Assembly: GCA_003250175.1 (NCBI GenBank)
Contig: QKHD01000257.1
Span: 1-8,604, forward strand
DNA length: 8,604 nt
Source of the DNA: Helicobacteraceae bacterium
GTDB lineage: Bacteria > Campylobacterota > Campylobacteria > Campylobacterales > SZUA-545
Direction: 5' to 3'
Below are positions 1 to 6,321 of the stretch, one piece after another (position 1 is the first letter of the stretch; the number at the start of each line of letters is the position of its first letter). The notes beneath the pieces were generated by a model. That model searched no databases. It saw nothing but the letters and a program-made list of their open reading frames with translations, and was not told the DNA's origin. Made by a program: the position numbers and the translations under genes.

Positions 1-945
1 AAATTTAAGAACTATCAAGAGAACGGTTTAGCAATTAACGGCAATGTCGCTTTCATGTATGGGTTTGATCCGGGAAGCTCATCGACATATCCGGCCTGGA
101 TTTTTAATACAGACGCCAGTGCGTGGGGAATGGCAACGGGCTACTGGGGTACAATTTCCAAAACCCAGGAACTGATTGATTATTTTGCCTATAGAAGTCA
201 GCCTAATATTTCAAGCGGCAAAGAAGAGATAGCTCTTTTGTTGTCAGACTTACGCTCTTGGTATACCTATCCGGAGACAACAGTGCCGGCGGGGGAAAAC
301 TGGCAACCGATCAACCACTTAAGTGTAACGGGAGATATCAACGATTCTGTTGACATGTCTTTCTCCGTATTAAATCAAAAAACGGCTCCCACCCTCCTGG
401 ATATGACAAGCGTGGAGGCTGAAGCGGCATATCAATGGAAAGACGAGTTGCTTTTCAACTATACCTTTGGTTCCGGTGCTCAGGTAACAATGAGTGAAAA
501 AACAGCCCCAGGCATCTATAAACGAACCTATTCTGAACTTATGGCTCAATATGAAGCCTTGCCTAAAACATCCGGTGATTTTCAGAGCTATACCGTCGAG
601 GGATCTCAGGGTGGAAATGTTGTTTTTACAATGGAACGTGAAACGACATCGACGGGAAAAAATGTTTTGGAAACCAGAACCTTTAACCATTATGGGGCAA
701 ATGATATTTTCCTGGATGGTACGATTCGCCTATTGTACAAAACCGACAATGCTGGTGGGTTTATTGAAGCGGCATCTACAGTGGGCACAATCAACATTAG
801 CGGTTATTTTTCTGCAAAGGCAAGACATAAGCTGATTATCTGGGATAACGGAAGCAATTTTCAGCTCACCGATTGGTATTTCGTCGGTGATTATCCGACT
901 GGTTGGGATCGTGTGAGTGTCCTTCTTGGAGTATCAGTCAATTAA
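1..945 (+). CDS. 3' part of an unrecognised, probably surface-exposed beta-rich protein (5' end outside window)
   Basis: The reading frame is open from the first base, so the 314 residues seen are the C-terminal part of a longer protein; the first internal ATG (55) has no ribosome binding site and is not the likely start. I do not recognise the family. The visible part is rich in Ser, Thr, Asn, Gly, Tyr and Trp, has no hydrophobic helix and no Cys, and alternates polar and hydrophobic residues as beta-strand proteins do. This suggests an exported or surface protein, which is inference. Two segments look alike: NYQENGLAINGNVAFMY (residues 4-20 of the visible part) and HYGANDIFLDGTIRLLY (230-246), possibly a repeated strand-turn module. 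The gene is visibly AT-richer than everything to its right (22 of 60 bases are G or C at 661-720, against 38 of 60 at 5041-5100). It converges on the HAD gene with 20 bp between stops. Confidence 0.75.
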   Translation, partial: KFKNYQENGLAINGNVAFMYGFDPGSSSTYPAWIFNTDASAWGMATGYWGTISKTQELIDYFAYRSQPNISSGKEEIALLLSDLRSWYTYPETTVPAGENWQPINHLSVTGDINDSVDMSFSVLNQKTAPTLLDMTSVEAEAAYQWKDELLFNYTFGSGAQVTMSEKTAPGIYKRTYSELMAQYEALPKTSGDFQSYTVEGSQGGNVVFTMERETTSTGKNVLETRTFNHYGANDIFLDGTIRLLYKTDNAGGFIEAASTVGTINISGYFSAKARHKLIIWDNGSNFQLTDWYFVGDYPTGWDRVSVLLGVSVN

Positions 946-965
946 AGCCCTATTTTTTTAAATAA

Positions 966-1439
966 TTACCGGTTCCGGAGCGTCGCCGCCAGACGCTTCG
1001 GTGCCAACAGACTCTCCAACGCCTCCGCAATTCCCGTAAACACCACATCCGACGCCATCAATGTAGCCGTACAGAGCCCCTCGTCCTGTATCAGGGCAAT
1101 GCCCAGGGCCGCGTGTTTGAGCATGAGGCGGTCATTGTAGCCGTTGCCCACGGCGATGCAGGTGAGGGGGTCCAGGCTGTCGAGATAGGCCAGTTTCCCT
1201 TCGTCCTGATCGTCGTCCGGAAGGATGTGAATTTTCACAAAAGAAACGTCGCATTCCGATTGCACCGAACCGTGGGTGTCGCCGGTGAGGATATGCACCT
1301 GCACCAGTTGGGAGAGCTTTTCCAAAAGGGGCAGCGCGGCGGGAATGAGCCGGCCGTCCTTGGCCAGGGTGCCGTTGTAGTCCAAAACGAGGTGGGTGGC
1401 GCGGACTTCGCCCCGTCCGGGGATGGTAAATTCAAGCAT
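966..1439 (-). CDS. Small soluble P-type-ATPase-like HAD-superfamily protein
   Basis: This 157-residue protein is a minimal haloacid-dehalogenase fold. Motif I is LDYNGTLA (D20 nucleophile, N22 two residues on, T24), motif II is TGD (T52-D54), K82 is a candidate motif III lysine, and motif IV is GNGYND (98-103). The Asp two positions after the nucleophile, which serves as acid/base in HAD phosphatases, is Asn. That resembles the phosphorylation domain of P-type ATPases (COG4087-type 'soluble P-type ATPase') rather than a typical phosphatase. There are no membrane segments or metal-binding domain. The start is supported by AGGAG 5-10 bases upstream. It lies 10 bp after the DUF134 regulator gene on the same strand, so the two are almost surely cotranscribed. 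The substrate is unknown; phosphoryl transfer or regulation by phosphorylation are both possible. Confidence 0.85.
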   Translation of the reverse strand: MLEFTIPGRGEVRATHLVLDYNGTLAKDGRLIPAALPLLEKLSQLVQVHILTGDTHGSVQSECDVSFVKIHILPDDDQDEGKLAYLDSLDPLTCIAVGNGYNDRLMLKHAALGIALIQDEGLCTATLMASDVVFTGIAEALESLLAPKRLAATLRNR

Positions 1440-1449
1440 GCTCGCTCCT

Positions 1450-2094
1450 TTAATTATCGCTAAACCGTGCGGCGGTGACGCTCTGGATCGCCCGGTCGAT
1501 ATGATCGTGGGTGACGCTTTCGACGGCGATTCCCATCCCTTCGATGTTGCGGCGCATCCCGTCGCCCAGGGTGCGGACGACGAGCATCTGCGCCCCTTGC
1601 AGCAGCGGCGGAATGAGCCGCCCGGCGGCCATCCCCTTGGCGCTGTCGTCGTCGGTGATGGTGACGCCCTCCTCTTGCAGTTTCAGGTGGATCGGGTTGT
1701 CCACAAAACGGATACTCTCAATGGTGCCGTTTTTTACCTGGGCAAAGGCGAAGTAGCGCGCCACGAGAAAGTAGGGGTGGATCGTCGCCCGGTCATCCGT
1801 GGGGAAGACCACCACAAAATCCTGCTGGCCCGCCGCCACGTTCAGGCTGCGCCCCAGCAGCACCATCTCCACCATTTTCCTTCGGGCCCGTTTGAGCAGT
1901 TTGGCGAAGGTGGGTCGCGAAACCCCCAGGCGCTCGGCCCCCTCTTCGTGGTAGAGGGCCTCGAAATCCGCCAGATACATCGCCTGCAGCTCATCCGTCT
2001 CCAGGGTGATCGCTCCGGAGGCCTCTTTGTCCGTGGGGGCAAAGTGGGAGGCGGCGGGGCGGCAAAGCAGGCTGTTGGTCTTGGCTCGTTTCAT
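1450..2094 (-). CDS. DUF134 helix-turn-helix / NifX-like two-domain regulator
   Basis: The 214 residues form two parts. Residues about 12-88 match the DUF134 pattern: a 'TLETDELQAMYLADFEALYHEEGAERLGVS' type segment (30-59) leading into the recognition helix region RPTFAKLLKRARRK (60-73), a sigma-region-4-like helix-turn-helix. Residues about 90-205 resemble the dinitrogenase iron-molybdenum cofactor (NifX/NifB C-terminal) fold, for example DDRATIHPYFLVARYFAF followed by a strand ending in VDN. Proteins with this architecture are predicted DNA-binding regulators whose C-terminal domain may sense a metal cluster or other ligand. No nif gene is nearby, so a role in nitrogen fixation is not supported. 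A GGAAAAG element lies before the ATG. The gene is divergent from the DUF6858-like gene, and a palindrome copy sits 10 bp upstream of its start, which suits autoregulation (inference). The HAD gene follows by 10 bp. Confidence 0.88.
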   Translation of the reverse strand: MKRAKTNSLLCRPAASHFAPTDKEASGAITLETDELQAMYLADFEALYHEEGAERLGVSRPTFAKLLKRARRKMVEMVLLGRSLNVAAGQQDFVVVFPTDDRATIHPYFLVARYFAFAQVKNGTIESIRFVDNPIHLKLQEEGVTITDDDSAKGMAAGRLIPPLLQGAQMLVVRTLGDGMRRNIEGMGIAVESVTHDHIDRAIQSVTAARFSDN

Positions 2095-2104
2095 AACTTT
2101 TCCT

Positions 2105-2118
2105 TTTCCATATGTAAA
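2105..2118. promoter_or_regulatory. Operator-like palindrome, regulator-side copy (13 of 14 matches)
   Basis: Reads TTTCCATATGTAAA and differs from the perfect palindrome TTTACATATGTAAA at 2204-2217 by one base. It lies immediately upstream of the ribosome binding site of the divergent DUF134/NifX gene, ending 10 bp before its start codon. This position would suit autorepression of the regulator. The binding protein is not known. Confidence 0.55.
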
Positions 2119-2203
2119 TTTTAACGCCTTTTTATTAAAAAAACCAGCTAAAAAATGGGAATAAACTCTCCATTATTTTACTTATGATAAATTCATCACA
2201 ATA

Positions 2204-2217
2204 TTTACATATGTAAA
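2204..2217. promoter_or_regulatory. Operator-like perfect palindrome TTTACATATGTAAA
   Basis: This is a perfect 14-bp dyad (TTTAC-N4-GTAAA), ending 14 bp before the start codon of the DUF6858-like gene and 3 bp before its AAGGAGG. A 13/14 copy lies 99 bp away in front of the divergent regulator. A weak -10-like TATGAT (2183-2188) lies just upstream, with no convincing -35, so a protein bound here could block early transcription. The DUF134/NifX regulator is the obvious local candidate. A CRP/FNR-family protein is an alternative, because 5-N4-5 dyads are typical of that superfamily. Confidence 0.6.
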
Positions 2218-2231
2218 CAAAAGGAGGGCGG

Positions 2232-2630
2232 ATGACCCACGAACTTTTTATGGACAAGTACCCCGTATACACCCTGGAGGTGGCAGCCCAGGCCACCAAC
2301 CACACCGGCGTCGACAGCATTATCGACGCACTCAAGGCAAAAATCTCCCACGATCCCAAGGCGGCCTATATCGCGGTCTTTGACCACTACGCCCACACCG
2401 CGGCCCTGCCCGATGGCGAGATCGCTCCGGAGATCCTCGAAGCGAAAAACCTTATTTTCTGTTTTGGTCCCAAACTGCCCGGCGTCGCCATGATGGCCGT
2501 ACGCCCCCGCAGCATCGGGGTCATCCGCCACAGCACGGGCTTTAGCCTGAGCTTTCTTGAGGCCCCCATGCCCCCCATCAACGACAAGATGAAGAGCTGG
2601 GTGACCGACGTCATGACCCAAGGAGTTTGA
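2232..2630 (+). CDS. DUF6858-like small cytoplasmic protein
   Basis: This is a 132-residue protein without signal peptide or membrane segment. It resembles, from memory, the Campylobacterota family annotated DUF6858: an N-terminal MDKYPVYTLEV block (7-17), the segment VFDHYAHT (49-56) with two His, IFCFGPKLP (75-83) with the only Cys (C77), and VRPRSIGV (90-97). No biochemical role is known to me. The His pair, Cys and Arg-rich strand could bind a ligand or metal, but this is only suggestion. AAGGAGG lies 4 bases before the chosen ATG; the in-frame ATG at 2250 has no ribosome binding site. It is the first gene of the rightward operon behind the perfect palindrome, and its stop is 2 bases before the start of the NifX-like gene. 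Confidence 0.8.
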   Translation: MTHELFMDKYPVYTLEVAAQATNHTGVDSIIDALKAKISHDPKAAYIAVFDHYAHTAALPDGEIAPEILEAKNLIFCFGPKLPGVAMMAVRPRSIGVIRHSTGFSLSFLEAPMPPINDKMKSWVTDVMTQGV

Positions 2631-2632
2631 TC

Positions 2633-3013
2633 ATGTCACGCATTATTGTTTTTCCCACCAACACCACCGAAGGGCTGGGGGCCAAACGGGGCGCCCACTT
2701 CGGTCGGGCCAAGTTCTACACCGTGGTCGCCCTGGACGACGACGGCGAGGTTCGCCGGGTGACGACGATCCAAAACCCCGGCCACACGGCGGAAGGGTGC
2801 GGCGGAGCCGTGGCCAATATCTGCGCCCTCGAAGCGGACGCCCTGGTGGTCTCCGGAATCGGCGGCAACCCCCTGAAAGGGTTTATGCAGCGCGGCATGG
2901 CGGTTTTTCACGACGGGGTCTCCGCAACGGTCGAGGCATCGCTGGCGGCTCTGCGCAGCGGCAAGCTCGCCGCCATGCGTCCGGAGATGACCTGCTCCCA
3001 CCACACCCACTAG
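2633..3013 (+). CDS. Stand-alone NifX-like (dinitrogenase iron-molybdenum cofactor family) protein
   Basis: The 126 residues are essentially one NifX/NafY-type domain. Visible hallmarks are an IIVFPTN first strand (4-10), AKRGAHFGRAKFYTV (17-31), NPGHTAEGCGGAV (48-60) and SGIGGNPLKGF (74-84). H22, H51 and C56 are plausible cofactor ligands, and the protein ends in a Cys/His tail, CSHHTH (121-126), which may bind metal. Family members bind or carry iron-sulfur or iron-molybdenum clusters in nitrogenase assembly, but many occur outside nif regions with unknown roles, as here. I chose ATG 2633 because AGGAG at 2621-2625 is spaced 7 bases from it; a TTG two codons upstream overlaps the preceding stop and is worse placed. 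The second domain of the divergent regulator is a paralogue of this protein. The channel gene follows 9 bp later. Confidence 0.85.
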   Translation: MSRIIVFPTNTTEGLGAKRGAHFGRAKFYTVVALDDDGEVRRVTTIQNPGHTAEGCGGAVANICALEADALVVSGIGGNPLKGFMQRGMAVFHDGVSATVEASLAALRSGKLAAMRPEMTCSHHTH

Positions 3014-3022
3014 GAGACGCGT

Positions 3023-3979
3023 ATGTGGCTTACCAAGGAACGCATCCGCTTTTTCCCCATCACCCTCTTTGCGGTGGTGATGGGGCTGGCCGGACTTGCC
3101 GTGGCCTATGAAAAGGCCTACCATGTGCTGGGGCTACCCCATGCCCCTTTTTTACTGCTGCTGGGGCTTTCGACCCTGCTCTTTATCAACAACCTGATCG
3201 TCTACGCGGTCAAGTTCGCCCATTTTCCCAAGGAGGTACAAAAGGAGTTTTTCCACCCTGTGCGGATGAACTTCTTCCCCGCCGCCTCCATCGCGCTGCT
3301 GCTGCTTAGTATCGGGTACTACAGTTTTCTCCCCTTTGTGGCGATTCCGCTCTGGTTTATCGGGGCGGCGGTGCACCTGGGCTTTACCCTGTATATCATC
3401 AGCTACTGGATCAAAAACAACTTCGAGCTGACCCACTCCAACCCCGCCTGGTTTATCCCCATTGTGGGGAACGTGATCGTGCCCATCGTGGGCGTCGATA
3501 TCCTGGGCAGCGAGGCGATGGTCTTTTTCCTGGCGGTGGGGCTCTTTTTCTGGCTGGTGCTTTTTACGGTGATGTTTTACCGCATCATCTTTCACCACCA
3601 GCTGGCGCAGAAGTTTCTGCCCACCCTTTTTATCCTGATCGCTCCGCCCGCGGTGGGGTTCGTGGCCTACCTCCGGATTACGGCCAATTATGATCTTATT
3701 GCCCTGATCCTGCTGGATATCGGGCTCTTTTTTACCCTGCTGCTCTTTTTCATGGGGCGCAGTTTTACGAAGTTGAAATTTTTTATCTCCTGGTGGGCCT
3801 TTACCTTCCCCCTCGATGCCATCACCATCGCTGCGACGGTGGCCTATCAGGTGACGGGCTACGGCTTTTACCGTGTTACGGCCTACGGCCTGCTGGCGGT
3901 CACGACGGCAGTGATCGGGATCGTGGCTTACCAGACCTTTATTCACGTGCAAAAACGTGAAATTTGTATTGAGGAGTAA
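3023..3979 (+). CDS. SLAC1/TDT-family anion channel or transporter
   Basis: This 318-residue integral membrane protein has about ten hydrophobic segments, matching the usual size and topology of the TDT (TehA/SLAC1/Mae1/Ssu1) family. Family marks are FFPITLFAVVMGLAGLA (10-26), NPAWFIPIVGNVIVPI (140-155), APPAVGF (207-213) and WWAFTFPLDA (257-266) in the ninth helix region; that region holds the gating phenylalanine in TehA and SLAC1, and F260 or F262 may be its equivalent. Members conduct or export anions such as chloride, nitrate, malate or sulfite. The substrate cannot be read from sequence, so I avoid the label 'tellurite resistance'. AGGAG is 6 bases upstream of the ATG. It is third in the operon and its last codons contain the GAGGAG that serves the DUF302 gene. 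Expelling sulfite or another inhibitory anion would fit a sulfur-metabolising host (inference). Confidence 0.9.
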   Translation: MWLTKERIRFFPITLFAVVMGLAGLAVAYEKAYHVLGLPHAPFLLLLGLSTLLFINNLIVYAVKFAHFPKEVQKEFFHPVRMNFFPAASIALLLLSIGYYSFLPFVAIPLWFIGAAVHLGFTLYIISYWIKNNFELTHSNPAWFIPIVGNVIVPIVGVDILGSEAMVFFLAVGLFFWLVLFTVMFYRIIFHHQLAQKFLPTLFILIAPPAVGFVAYLRITANYDLIALILLDIGLFFTLLLFFMGRSFTKLKFFISWWAFTFPLDAITIAATVAYQVTGYGFYRVTAYGLLAVTTAVIGIVAYQTFIHVQKREICIEE

Positions 3980-3983
3980 TTGA

Positions 3984-4487
3984 ATGAAGAAGATAAATTA
4001 TCTGATAGTCGCCGTCGTCGCCTTTGTGCTGGGCAGCGGCTTTGCCGGTGCGGCCATCTCCCTGGCGGCCCCCAAGATGCTGATCAAGGAGGCGGCCAGC
4101 CCCTTTGATTTTGAAAAGACCGTCCGCCTGATCGAAAGCCGCATCAACGCCAAGCCCGGCTGGCACGTGATCACCACCTATGACCAAAACGCCGAGGTCA
4201 CCGCCCACGGCGGCCAGCCCATCGGCCCCATGGCCATTATCAAATACTGCAGCGGCAGCTATGCGTCGCGCATGCTGGCGGCGGATGATCGCAAAAAACT
4301 CTCATCCATGATGCCCAAGAGCATCAGCGTCTACGAAGACAGCCGGGGGCAGGTGCATGTCGCCATGAGCAACGGCGCGGTGATGGGCAAGCTCTACGGC
4401 GGCGAGACCCAGGCCATCATCGAAGAGGTCTCCCGTGAAATCGAAGAGATCATGGGATTTATGCACTTTAAGTTTTCCACTTATTAG
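3984..4487 (+). CDS. Membrane-anchored DUF302 protein
   Basis: This protein has 167 residues. An N-terminal hydrophobic segment (about 5-29, after MKKIN) is a signal anchor or signal peptide, placing the rest in the periplasm. The body fits DUF302: SPFDFEKTVRLIESRI (39-54) and PGWHVI (58-63), then the core IIKYCSGSYASRML (85-98), DDRKKLSSMMPKSISVYED (101-119) and VHVAMSNGAVMGKLYGG (124-140). C89 is the only Cys, and H125 and H161 are possible ligands. The family's biochemical function is unknown. GAGGAG, inside the end of the channel gene, is 7 bases from the ATG and the genes are 4 bp apart, so translation is probably coupled. It is the last gene before the cytochrome bd operon, whose own promoter begins 10 bp after this stop codon. 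Confidence 0.88.
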   Translation: MKKINYLIVAVVAFVLGSGFAGAAISLAAPKMLIKEAASPFDFEKTVRLIESRINAKPGWHVITTYDQNAEVTAHGGQPIGPMAIIKYCSGSYASRMLAADDRKKLSSMMPKSISVYEDSRGQVHVAMSNGAVMGKLYGGETQAIIEEVSREIEEIMGFMHFKFSTY

Positions 4488-4496
4488 GCCGGATTA

Positions 4497-4525
4497 TGGA
4501 CATTTTATCCCCAAAGGCGTATAGT
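4497..4525 (+). promoter_or_regulatory. Sigma70-type promoter of the cytochrome bd operon
   Basis: The -35 box is TGGACA (5 of 6 to TTGACA), the spacer is exactly 17 bp, and the -10 box is TATAGT (5 of 6 to TATAAT). Transcription would start near 4532, giving a leader of about 33 nt before the GTG start of the DUF4492 gene. TGGACA recurs at 4525-4530, 28 bp further on, and both copies are soon followed by ATCCC; a bound regulator is possible but unproven. Confidence 0.6.
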
Positions 4526-4564
4526 GGACAATCCCTCTCCGATTTACCTGCCAAGGAGCGTCTC

Positions 4565-4789
4565 GTGATCAAAACGATACGAACCATCTACCGCTTTTAT
4601 GCCGACGGTTTTCGCAGTATGCGTGTCGGGCGGAAGCTCTGGCTTCTGATCGGGATCAAACTCTTTGTGATGTTTGCCCTGGTCAAGGTCTTTTTCTTCC
4701 CCGACTTTCTTGAGGAAAACTTCGCCAACGACGACGAACGCGCCGAGTACATCCTCCAAACCATGACACAAGGATCTTCCCATGATTGA
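4565..4789 (+). CDS. DUF4492 protein, small membrane protein of the cytochrome bd operon
   Basis: I use the GTG start, giving 74 residues. AAGGAG (4553-4558) lies 6 bases before it, DUF4492 homology begins right there, and the upstream ATG at 4496 lies within the -35 box of a good promoter and lacks a ribosome binding site. The protein has the DUF4492 pattern: a basic amphipathic start with FYADGFRSMRVGRKLW (10-25), one membrane helix (about 26-43, LLIGIKLFVMFALVKVFF), then FPDFLEENF and an acidic tail. In Campylobacterota and Bacteroidota such genes typically sit directly before cydA, so a role in assembly or stability of the oxidase is likely but not established. Its 3' end overlaps cydA by 8 bp, which points to coupled translation and fixed stoichiometry. 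Confidence 0.87.
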   Translation: MIKTIRTIYRFYADGFRSMRVGRKLWLLIGIKLFVMFALVKVFFFPDFLEENFANDDERAEYILQTMTQGSSHD

Positions 4790-6320
4790 ACCCGTTTCAC
4801 CCGAACTGGTGGACTGGTCGCGGGCGCAGTTCGCCCTGACCGCGCTCTACCACTTTTTGTTTGTCCCCCTGACCCTGGGGCTTTCGTTTCTCGTCGCCAT
4901 CATGGAGACGATCTACGTCAAAACCGGCAGCGAGGTGTGGAAAAAGGCGACCAAGTTCTGGATGACGCTCTTTGCCATCAACTTCGCCATCGGGATCGCC
5001 ACGGGGCTGATCATGGAGTTTGAGTTCGGCACCAACTGGTCGAACTACTCCTGGATCGTCGGCGACATCTTCGGGGCACCGCTGGCCATCGAGGGGATTC
5101 TGGCCTTTTTCATGGAGTCGACCTTCTTTGCGGTGATGTTCTTCGGCTGGAACAAGGTGAGCAAGAACATGCACCTGCTCTCCACCTGGCTCGTGGCCGT
5201 GGGCTCCAACCTCTCCGCACTCTGGATTCTAGTCGCCAACGGATGGATGCAGTTTCCCACCGGGATGTATTTTAATCCGGACACCGCGCGGCACGAGATG
5301 ATGAACTTCTGGGATGTGCTGCTTTCGCCTGTGGCGGTGGCGAAGTTTCTGCACACCGTGGGCAGCGGCTACGTCATTAGCGCGCTTTTTGTGATCGGGG
5401 TTTCCGCCTGGCTGCTTTTAAAGGGCAAAGACATCGTCATCGCCCGCCGCTCCATGGTGGTGGGGGCGAGCTTCGGTCTGATCACCTCGCTCTTTTTGAT
5501 CCTCTCCGGAGACGAGTCCGCCTATCAGGTGGCCCAGAAACAGCCCGTTAAACTGGCGGCGATGGAGGGGCTTTATGACGGCGAAAAACGGGCCGGGATC
5601 GTCATGGCCGGGATCTTGAATCCGGAGAAGGTGCCCGGCGACGACCGGCCGACCTTTCTGTGGGACATCGAGATTCCCTACGCCCTATCCCTGCTGGGCT
5701 ACCACGCTCCGGACGCTTTTGTTCCGGGGCTAAACGACCTGATCTACGGAAACGAAAAGCACGGCATCATCGGCGCACAGGTGCGCATCGACGAAGGGCG
5801 CAAAGCCCGTGACGCCCTGGCCGAATACAAACGGGCCAAGGCCACCGGCGAGGAAGCCACCATGCAAAAAGCCCTGGCGACCTTCGAGCAGTACAAACAC
5901 AACCTGGGCTACGGCTACCTCGACAAGCCCGAAGCGATCAGCCCGCCCGTGGGGCTGACCTTTTACAGCTTCCACATCATGGTGGGGCTGGGAACCTATT
6001 TTGTCGCACTCTTCCTGGTGGTGCTCTACCTCGCCATGACCAACGAGATCATGCACTACCGTAAGATGCTCTGGCTGACACTCTGGTCGCTGCCCCTGGG
6101 GTATGTGGCCGCGGAGGCGGGGTGGATCGTCGCCGAGGTGGGCCGACAGCCCTGGGCCATTCAGGACCTGCTGCCGACCATGAAGGCAACCTCCACCATC
6201 GAAAGCGGCATGGTCATGACGACCTTCTGGCTCTTTGCCGTGCTCTTTACCACACTCTTGATCGCCGAGATCAAAATTATGACCAAACAGATCGCCATCG
6301 GTCCGGAAGGGGAGAACTAA
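4782..6320 (+). CDS. cydA: Cytochrome bd quinol oxidase subunit I
   Basis: This subunit carries the quinol site and haems b558, b595 and d of the membrane oxidase that reduces O2 to water. It has 512 residues against 522 in E. coli. By eye the numbering is +5 at the N-terminus: H24 (E. coli H19, haem ligand) in YHFLFVPLTLG; E104 and E112 (E99, E107) near the haem b595/d site; H191 (H186, b558 ligand) in KFLHTVGSGY; K257 and E262 (K252, E257, quinol binding) in KLAAME; M400 (M393, b558 ligand) in FHIMVG; and GRQPW at 454-458. All key residues are present, so it should be active. The loop between E262 and M400 is long, of the E. coli (L) type and not the short Bacillus type, although the part after LGYG (375-378) is shorter than in E. 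coli. AAGGA is 7 bases upstream, and the gene overlaps the DUF4492 gene. Confidence 0.98.
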   Translation: MIEPVSPELVDWSRAQFALTALYHFLFVPLTLGLSFLVAIMETIYVKTGSEVWKKATKFWMTLFAINFAIGIATGLIMEFEFGTNWSNYSWIVGDIFGAPLAIEGILAFFMESTFFAVMFFGWNKVSKNMHLLSTWLVAVGSNLSALWILVANGWMQFPTGMYFNPDTARHEMMNFWDVLLSPVAVAKFLHTVGSGYVISALFVIGVSAWLLLKGKDIVIARRSMVVGASFGLITSLFLILSGDESAYQVAQKQPVKLAAMEGLYDGEKRAGIVMAGILNPEKVPGDDRPTFLWDIEIPYALSLLGYHAPDAFVPGLNDLIYGNEKHGIIGAQVRIDEGRKARDALAEYKRAKATGEEATMQKALATFEQYKHNLGYGYLDKPEAISPPVGLTFYSFHIMVGLGTYFVALFLVVLYLAMTNEIMHYRKMLWLTLWSLPLGYVAAEAGWIVAEVGRQPWAIQDLLPTMKATSTIESGMVMTTFWLFAVLFTTLLIAEIKIMTKQIAIGPEGEN

Positions 6321-6321
6321 G

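Noticed and set aside
494..835. Plus-strand open frame inside the first gene
   Set aside because: It is out of frame with the partial surface protein, lacks a ribosome binding site, and gives a composition without protein-like features.
1396..2124. Plus-strand open frame of 242 codons
   Set aside because: It is antisense to the DUF134/NifX regulator and has a low-complexity Gly/His/Val composition and no ribosome binding site. The minus-strand product has two recognisable domains.
2627..2632. TTG start for the NifX-like protein
   Set aside because: It is only 1 base from the AGGAG and overlaps the preceding stop. ATG 2633 has the right spacing.
1450..3013. Nitrogen-fixation locus
   Set aside because: Only NifX-like domains are present. 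There is no structural or assembly nif gene in the window, and such domains are widespread outside nif clusters.
3152..3952. Long open frame (266 codons) on the minus strand
   Set aside because: It lies wholly antisense to the clear SLAC1/TDT gene, and its translation is Gln-, His-, Arg- and Asp-rich, as reverse complements of hydrophobic genes are. It has no recognisable domain.
3023..3979. Naming the channel tehA (tellurite resistance)
   Set aside because: The family is broad, the substrate cannot be read from sequence, and no tehB-like methyltransferase is adjacent.
4496..4564. ATG start for the DUF4492 protein (97 residues)
   Set aside because: There is no ribosome binding site, the start overlaps a good promoter, and the extra residues lie outside the DUF4492 pattern. 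GTG 4565 is preferred.
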